Origin: Pirellulales bacterium
GTDB lineage: Bacteria > Planctomycetota > Planctomycetia > Pirellulales > Thermoguttaceae
Assembly (NCBI GenBank): GCA_030642635.1
Contig: DAOWNK010000182.1
Coordinates: 1 to 6,628, forward strand
Reading direction: 5' to 3'
DNA: 6,628 bases
This document shows positions 2,886-6,628 of the stretch, in pieces (position 1 is the first letter of the stretch; each line of letters starts with the position of its first letter). The notes beneath the pieces were generated by a model, which searched no databases, had not been told where the DNA came from, and saw nothing but the letters and a program-made list of their open reading frames with translations. The translations under genes and the position numbers were made by a program.

Positions 2886-5333
2886 ATGTCCGACGCCGAC
2901 CATCCCGACCCGCAATCGTACCTGTCAAGGTTCGGTCTGACCACGTTCCGCCCCGGTCAGCGGGAGGTGATCTCAACGGTGCTGGCCGGTCGGGATTGCC
3001 TGTGCGTGATGCCCACCGGCGGGGGCAAAAGCCTCTGCTACCAGTTGCCGGCAGTGGTCGGCGACGGGCTGACGCTGGTCGTCTCGCCGCTTATCGCACT
3101 GATGAAGGACCAGGTCGATCAGCTACAAACGCTTGGGCTGCCTGTCTCGTTCATAAACAGCACGCTGCCGATGGCCGAGCAGTATGCCCGGCTGGAGCGT
3201 ATGGCGGCCGGGCAGTATCGCCTGGTGTACGTCGTGCCGGAGCGGTTCCGAAGCGGTCGGTTCATTGACGCAGTCCGCCAGGTGAAACTACATCTGCTGG
3301 CGGTCGACGAGGCGCATTGCATAAGCGAATGGGGACACGACTTTCGGCCGGACTACGCCCGGCTGGGGTACTTCCGACGCATGTTGGGCAATCCGACGAC
3401 CATCGCGCTGACGGCAACGGCCACCGACCGCGTCCGCCGAGATATCATCGAGCAGCTTGACCTGCACGAACCGCAGACGTTCATTACCGGCTTTGAACGG
3501 CCAAACCTCTTCTACGAGGTGCAGTGCCCCGAAACTGAACGTAAAAAACCCGACATACTAATAAAATTCCTTGACGAGACACCCGGCTCGGGGATCGTTT
3601 ACGCATCGAGCCGTAAGAAGACAGAAGCGGTTGCCGAAATTATTGCCGGCCGTACACGCCGCCGCACGGTAGTCTACCATGCAGGCATGTTGCCCGAGGA
3701 TCGGCGTATCGCCCAGGATTCGTTTATGAACGGCCGGAGCGAGATTGTCGTGGCCACAAACGCATTCGGCCTGGGCATCGACAAAGCCGACGTGCGGTTC
3801 GTGGTGCACTACAACCTGCCGGGCACGCTGGAGGCATACTACCAGGAGGCGGGCCGGGCCGGCCGCGACGGGAAACCGTCCAAGTGCCTGCTGCTGTACC
3901 ACCACTCCGACCGCTACATTCAGGAATACTTTATCGACAGTGCGTTTCCTGAACGAGAGAACGTCAAGAAGGTTTACGACTGCCTTCGCGTGCTGGAAGA
4001 CGACCCGATCAATTTGACCCAGGCCGAGGTTAAAGAGCAGCTTGGGTTGCCGATCGGTCCGGACGGGGTGGGCAAATGCGAGCAGTTGCTCGAGGGCGTC
4101 GGCGTGTTGGAACGGCTGACTGCCTCGCAAAACATGGCCGCCGTGCGGCTCGACAGCGACCTGCCAACGCTGGTCGATCTGCTGCCGAAGCAGGCGAAGG
4201 TCCGTCGCAAGGTGCTCCACGCGGTCGAGCGCATGGTCGGACAGCGACGCAACGAGTTGATCTACTTCAACCCACGCGACCTGCACGCCGATGTAGAACT
4301 TGACCAACCGTCCATCGTCCATGCCTTGCGAGAGTTGAACAAACTCGATGCGTTCACTTACGTACCGCCGTTCCGCGGCAGGGCGATTCGCATGATCGAC
4401 CGCAAGACGCCGTTCAATGACTTACAGATCGACTTCGACGCACTTAAACGCCGAAAGGACGCCGAGTACGATAAGCTAAACCGCGTTGTCCGATTTGCGA
4501 TGGGCGGCGGCTGCCGACAACGTGAGATACTTCGCTACTTCGGCGAGGAGGACGCTGCACGCTGCGGACACTGCGATAATTGCCGAGATAACGCTCCACA
4601 GGAAGCCGACCGGCACGGAGCCACCGTTGATAAAAAGCTGCTCGAGGTGGTCCGAATGGTGCTAAGCGGCGTGGCCCGGACCGAAGCCCGGTTCCCCTGC
4701 GGAAAAAACCTCATCGCACAGATGCTCTGCGGCTCCGGCAGTGCAAAAGTGGCGAAATTAGGGTTGGACCGGTTGAGCACATTCGCCCTGCTGAAACACC
4801 TGCAACAAACTGAGGTCGTCGCACTAATTGAGGGTCTGGCGGCCGTCGGCTGCCTGCAGCAGGCCGACCTGGACGGCAAACGGTTCCGGCCAGTCGTACG
4901 GCTTACCGAGTTCGGCTCCGACGTGATGCGTGGCAACGTCGAGTTGGAACTCGATGTGCCGATTCCAATTGGCTTGCTACGGAAGATTCGCGGCGAACAG
5001 CCGCCTGATTCATTTACTGTGGAAGGAGAGACAGAGTCGCCTTCTACAAAAGAATCGCACTATTGGACATGGCGGCTCCTTTCGGCCGGGTTCTCGACGG
5101 ACGAGTGTGCGGCGATCCGCGGTCTGGAGCGCGAGATGATCCTGGATCATGCCATCCGTGCGGCAGACGGCGGCCGGCCGGTCCGGGCGGAGTGGTGCCT
5201 TTCACCCGAGTTACTCTCTGCCATGAAATCGGCAATCGGCCAAGACACGCCCGAGCAAATTCGGCCACTGCTGGGCCTGCTTCCCCCCGGAACGCGGTAC
5301 AAGGAAGTGGAATTGTTCCTGAAGTGTCGATAA
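2886..5333 (+). CDS. recQ: ATP-dependent DNA helicase RecQ
   Basis: RecQ is a 3'-5' DNA helicase of recombination and repair that unwinds forks, gaps and joint molecules. The 815 residues hold a complete motor. Motif 0 is FRPGQREVI (21-29), Walker A TGGGKS (44-49, K48) and DEAH 141-144. An aromatic-rich loop follows at 149-157 (WGHDFRPDY), then TATAT (176-180) and motif VI QEAGRAGRDG (320-329). The zinc site is C543, C560, C563 and C566, with the same C-X16-C-X2-C-X2-C spacing as E. coli RecQ. It lies about 165 residues further from the motor than in E. coli, because of an insert at about 350-515 that looks winged-helix-like. The RQC winged helix is about 580-683. A C-terminal helix-turn-helix tail (about 725-815) matches the HTH_40 type and takes the place of a recognisable HRDC domain. 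The ATG at 2886 gives the standard N-terminus although no ribosome binding site is visible. Confidence 0.97.
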   Translation: MSDADHPDPQSYLSRFGLTTFRPGQREVISTVLAGRDCLCVMPTGGGKSLCYQLPAVVGDGLTLVVSPLIALMKDQVDQLQTLGLPVSFINSTLPMAEQYARLERMAAGQYRLVYVVPERFRSGRFIDAVRQVKLHLLAVDEAHCISEWGHDFRPDYARLGYFRRMLGNPTTIALTATATDRVRRDIIEQLDLHEPQTFITGFERPNLFYEVQCPETERKKPDILIKFLDETPGSGIVYASSRKKTEAVAEIIAGRTRRRTVVYHAGMLPEDRRIAQDSFMNGRSEIVVATNAFGLGIDKADVRFVVHYNLPGTLEAYYQEAGRAGRDGKPSKCLLLYHHSDRYIQEYFIDSAFPERENVKKVYDCLRVLEDDPINLTQAEVKEQLGLPIGPDGVGKCEQLLEGVGVLERLTASQNMAAVRLDSDLPTLVDLLPKQAKVRRKVLHAVERMVGQRRNELIYFNPRDLHADVELDQPSIVHALRELNKLDAFTYVPPFRGRAIRMIDRKTPFNDLQIDFDALKRRKDAEYDKLNRVVRFAMGGGCRQREILRYFGEEDAARCGHCDNCRDNAPQEADRHGATVDKKLLEVVRMVLSGVARTEARFPCGKNLIAQMLCGSGSAKVAKLGLDRLSTFALLKHLQQTEVVALIEGLAAVGCLQQADLDGKRFRPVVRLTEFGSDVMRGNVELELDVPIPIGLLRKIRGEQPPDSFTVEGETESPSTKESHYWTWRLLSAGFSTDECAAIRGLEREMILDHAIRAADGGRPVRAEWCLSPELLSAMKSAIGQDTPEQIRPLLGLLPPGTRYKEVELFLKCR

Positions 5334-5379
5334 CCGGGTTTATAGTGAGATACCGGTCGAATTTTCTCAATTGATGATG

Positions 5380-5385
5380 TACAAT
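5380..5385 (+). promoter_or_regulatory. Possible -10 box of ftsH
   Basis: TACAAT matches TATAAT at 5 of 6 positions in the AT-rich 96-bp spacer between recQ and ftsH. No good -35 is present at standard distance. The AT shift in this spacer suggests a promoter somewhere within it. A weak AGG lies 11 bases before the ftsH ATG. Confidence 0.25.
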
Positions 5386-5429
5386 TATGTAATTACCGCC
5401 GGTTCGTTAAACTTCAGGTTGATAAATTG

Positions 5430-6628
5430 ATGGACAATTATCCTCCCCCCAAACTTCCGCCTTCGCAAAAAGCCACGACCAAGCAGCGCATCAACAGCAC
5501 AACCATATTGCTGCTTATGATCTTGGCCATGGTGATTGTTTTCCTATGGGTCAACAACCGACGGAACAACCGCTCGGAGATCACCTACGGGCTGTTCCGC
5601 AATGAACTCGATATGGACAACATCTTGGGTGTCACCGTACAGGGTTCACAACTTAAAGGCGAGTTTAAGTATCCGCCGGTCGATCCGTTTAGCAAGAATG
5701 GCAAAGACGGCAAGATGCCGCACTTTAAGCATAGGTTCGTCACCACCTTGCCGTCCTATCCGTTGATTGATCGCACGCTCGACCAGCGGCTGCTTAACAG
5801 CCTCGGTGAGAACTACAGGGTGATAAAGGAGACCGACAGCACAGCCTGGGTGTTGGGTATGTACCTGTTTATCACGGTGGTGTTATTTGCCGGCGTGTGG
5901 TACCTGTTCCGTCATGCCCGCGATACACTCGGCGGAGGGTTGATGTCGGGGTTCAGCAAGAGCGGCGCAAGGCGATACGAGAAGGGCGATCGCCCCGTCT
6001 CCTTCGACGACGTTGCAGGGCTGGAAAGCGTCAAAAACGACCTTCAAGAGGTCGTCCAATTCCTGAAAAACCCGGAAAAATTTCAGCGACTTGGCGGCCG
6101 AATACCAAAGGGGATTCTATTGATGGGACCGCCGGGAACCGGAAAAACACTGCTCGGGCGCGCAATCGCCGGGGAAGCAGGCGTGCCGTTTTATTCGATC
6201 AGCGGATCGGAGTTTATTCAGATGTTCGTCGGCGTGGGCGCCAGCCGTGTGCGCGACCTGTTCAACACCGCCAAAAGCCATGCGCCTTCGATCCTGTTCA
6301 TGGATGAGATCGACGCGGTCGGCCGCCACCGCGGCGCGGGACTAGGCGGTGGACACGACGAACGCGAGCAGACGCTCAACCAGATTCTCAGCGAGATGGA
6401 CGGCTTCGCGCAGAACGAATCGGTGATCGTCATAGCCGCCACCAACCGCCCCGACGTACTCGACCCGGCTTTGCTGCGCCCCGGCAGGTTCGATCGGCAC
6501 ATCACCGTCGACCGGCCCAATTACAAGGGACGACTTGCCATATTCGAGGTCCACACTCAGGAGGTGCCGTTGGATTTCGACGTCGATCTGGAAAAACTGG
6601 CCGCCGGAACAGTCGGACTGACCGGCGC
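5430..6628 (+). CDS. ftsH: ATP-dependent zinc metalloprotease FtsH (5' part)
   Basis: FtsH is a hexameric membrane AAA+ protease that extracts and degrades damaged or short-lived membrane and cytosolic proteins. The window holds 399 codons and then ends inside the gene. A first membrane helix (about 23-41) and a second (about 139-160) enclose a periplasmic domain of about 97 residues. The AAA+ module follows: Walker A GPPGTGKT (233-240, K239), pore loop MFVGVG (265-270, F266) and Walker B ILFMDEID (288-295). The second region of homology ends in RPGRFDR, with R353 and R356 aligned to the arginine fingers R312 and R315 of E. coli. The HEAGH zinc site and the protease domain lie beyond the end. 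The ATG at 5430 gives a normal short, proline-rich cytosolic N-terminus. Every ATPase residue expected in this part is present, so the protein looks functional. Confidence 0.97.
   Translation, partial: MDNYPPPKLPPSQKATTKQRINSTTILLLMILAMVIVFLWVNNRRNNRSEITYGLFRNELDMDNILGVTVQGSQLKGEFKYPPVDPFSKNGKDGKMPHFKHRFVTTLPSYPLIDRTLDQRLLNSLGENYRVIKETDSTAWVLGMYLFITVVLFAGVWYLFRHARDTLGGGLMSGFSKSGARRYEKGDRPVSFDDVAGLESVKNDLQEVVQFLKNPEKFQRLGGRIPKGILLMGPPGTGKTLLGRAIAGEAGVPFYSISGSEFIQMFVGVGASRVRDLFNTAKSHAPSILFMDEIDAVGRHRGAGLGGGHDEREQTLNQILSEMDGFAQNESVIVIAATNRPDVLDPALLRPGRFDRHITVDRPNYKGRLAIFEVHTQEVPLDFDVDLEKLAAGTVGLTG

Noticed and set aside
3543..3548. Run of six A in recQ as a programmed frameshift site
   Set aside because: The recQ frame is intact through it and no downstream stem or alternative product is evident.
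3558..4322. 254-codon antisense open frame inside recQ
   Set aside because: It lies opposite conserved helicase motifs and the zinc-proximal region; high GC makes long antisense frames common.

Overview
The window looks like a piece of a Planctomycetota chromosome, possibly class Phycisphaerae. The best evidence is a secreted protein with a planctomycete-style CX4CH haem-like motif and a RecQ that ends in the helix-turn-helix tail I associate with planctomycete RecQs. GC-rich palindromic repeats between genes and high GC with AT-richer spacers fit this. The placement is from remembered family features, not from a search.

Layout. Positions 1-230 carry no gene I can support. They hold two inverted repeats, one consensus DnaA box, a 14-bp perfect palindrome and a short 7-bp-period array. 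Two genes follow on the minus strand, read from right to left: acylphosphatase (1340-1624) and a multi-pass ABC-2-type permease (231-1160). They are separated by a 13-copy G-rich heptamer array with four inverted copies. From 1750 everything reads on the plus strand: a secreted haem-motif protein (1750-2724), recQ (2886-5333), and the first 399 codons of ftsH (5430 to the window end, cut before the protease domain). The 125-bp gap at 1625-1749 is the divergent promoter region.

Functionally this is mostly housekeeping: DNA repair (RecQ), membrane protein quality control (FtsH), acyl-phosphate hydrolysis, a membrane transporter subunit without its ATPase, and an exported planctomycete protein of unknown role. 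The genes do not form an obvious pathway. Each plus-strand gene has its own spacer of about 100-160 bp, so separate transcription is plausible.

The unusual content lies between and at the edges of genes. Two 7-bp-period arrays flank the permease gene. One of them abuts the acylphosphatase stop codon and may supply the -35 box of the permease promoter. Two different palindromic elements with the same 'two hairpins inside a longer inverted repeat' design sit at the 3' end of the secreted-protein gene: one is translated into the protein, the other contains its stop codon. I do not see convincing evidence for a new multi-gene system.
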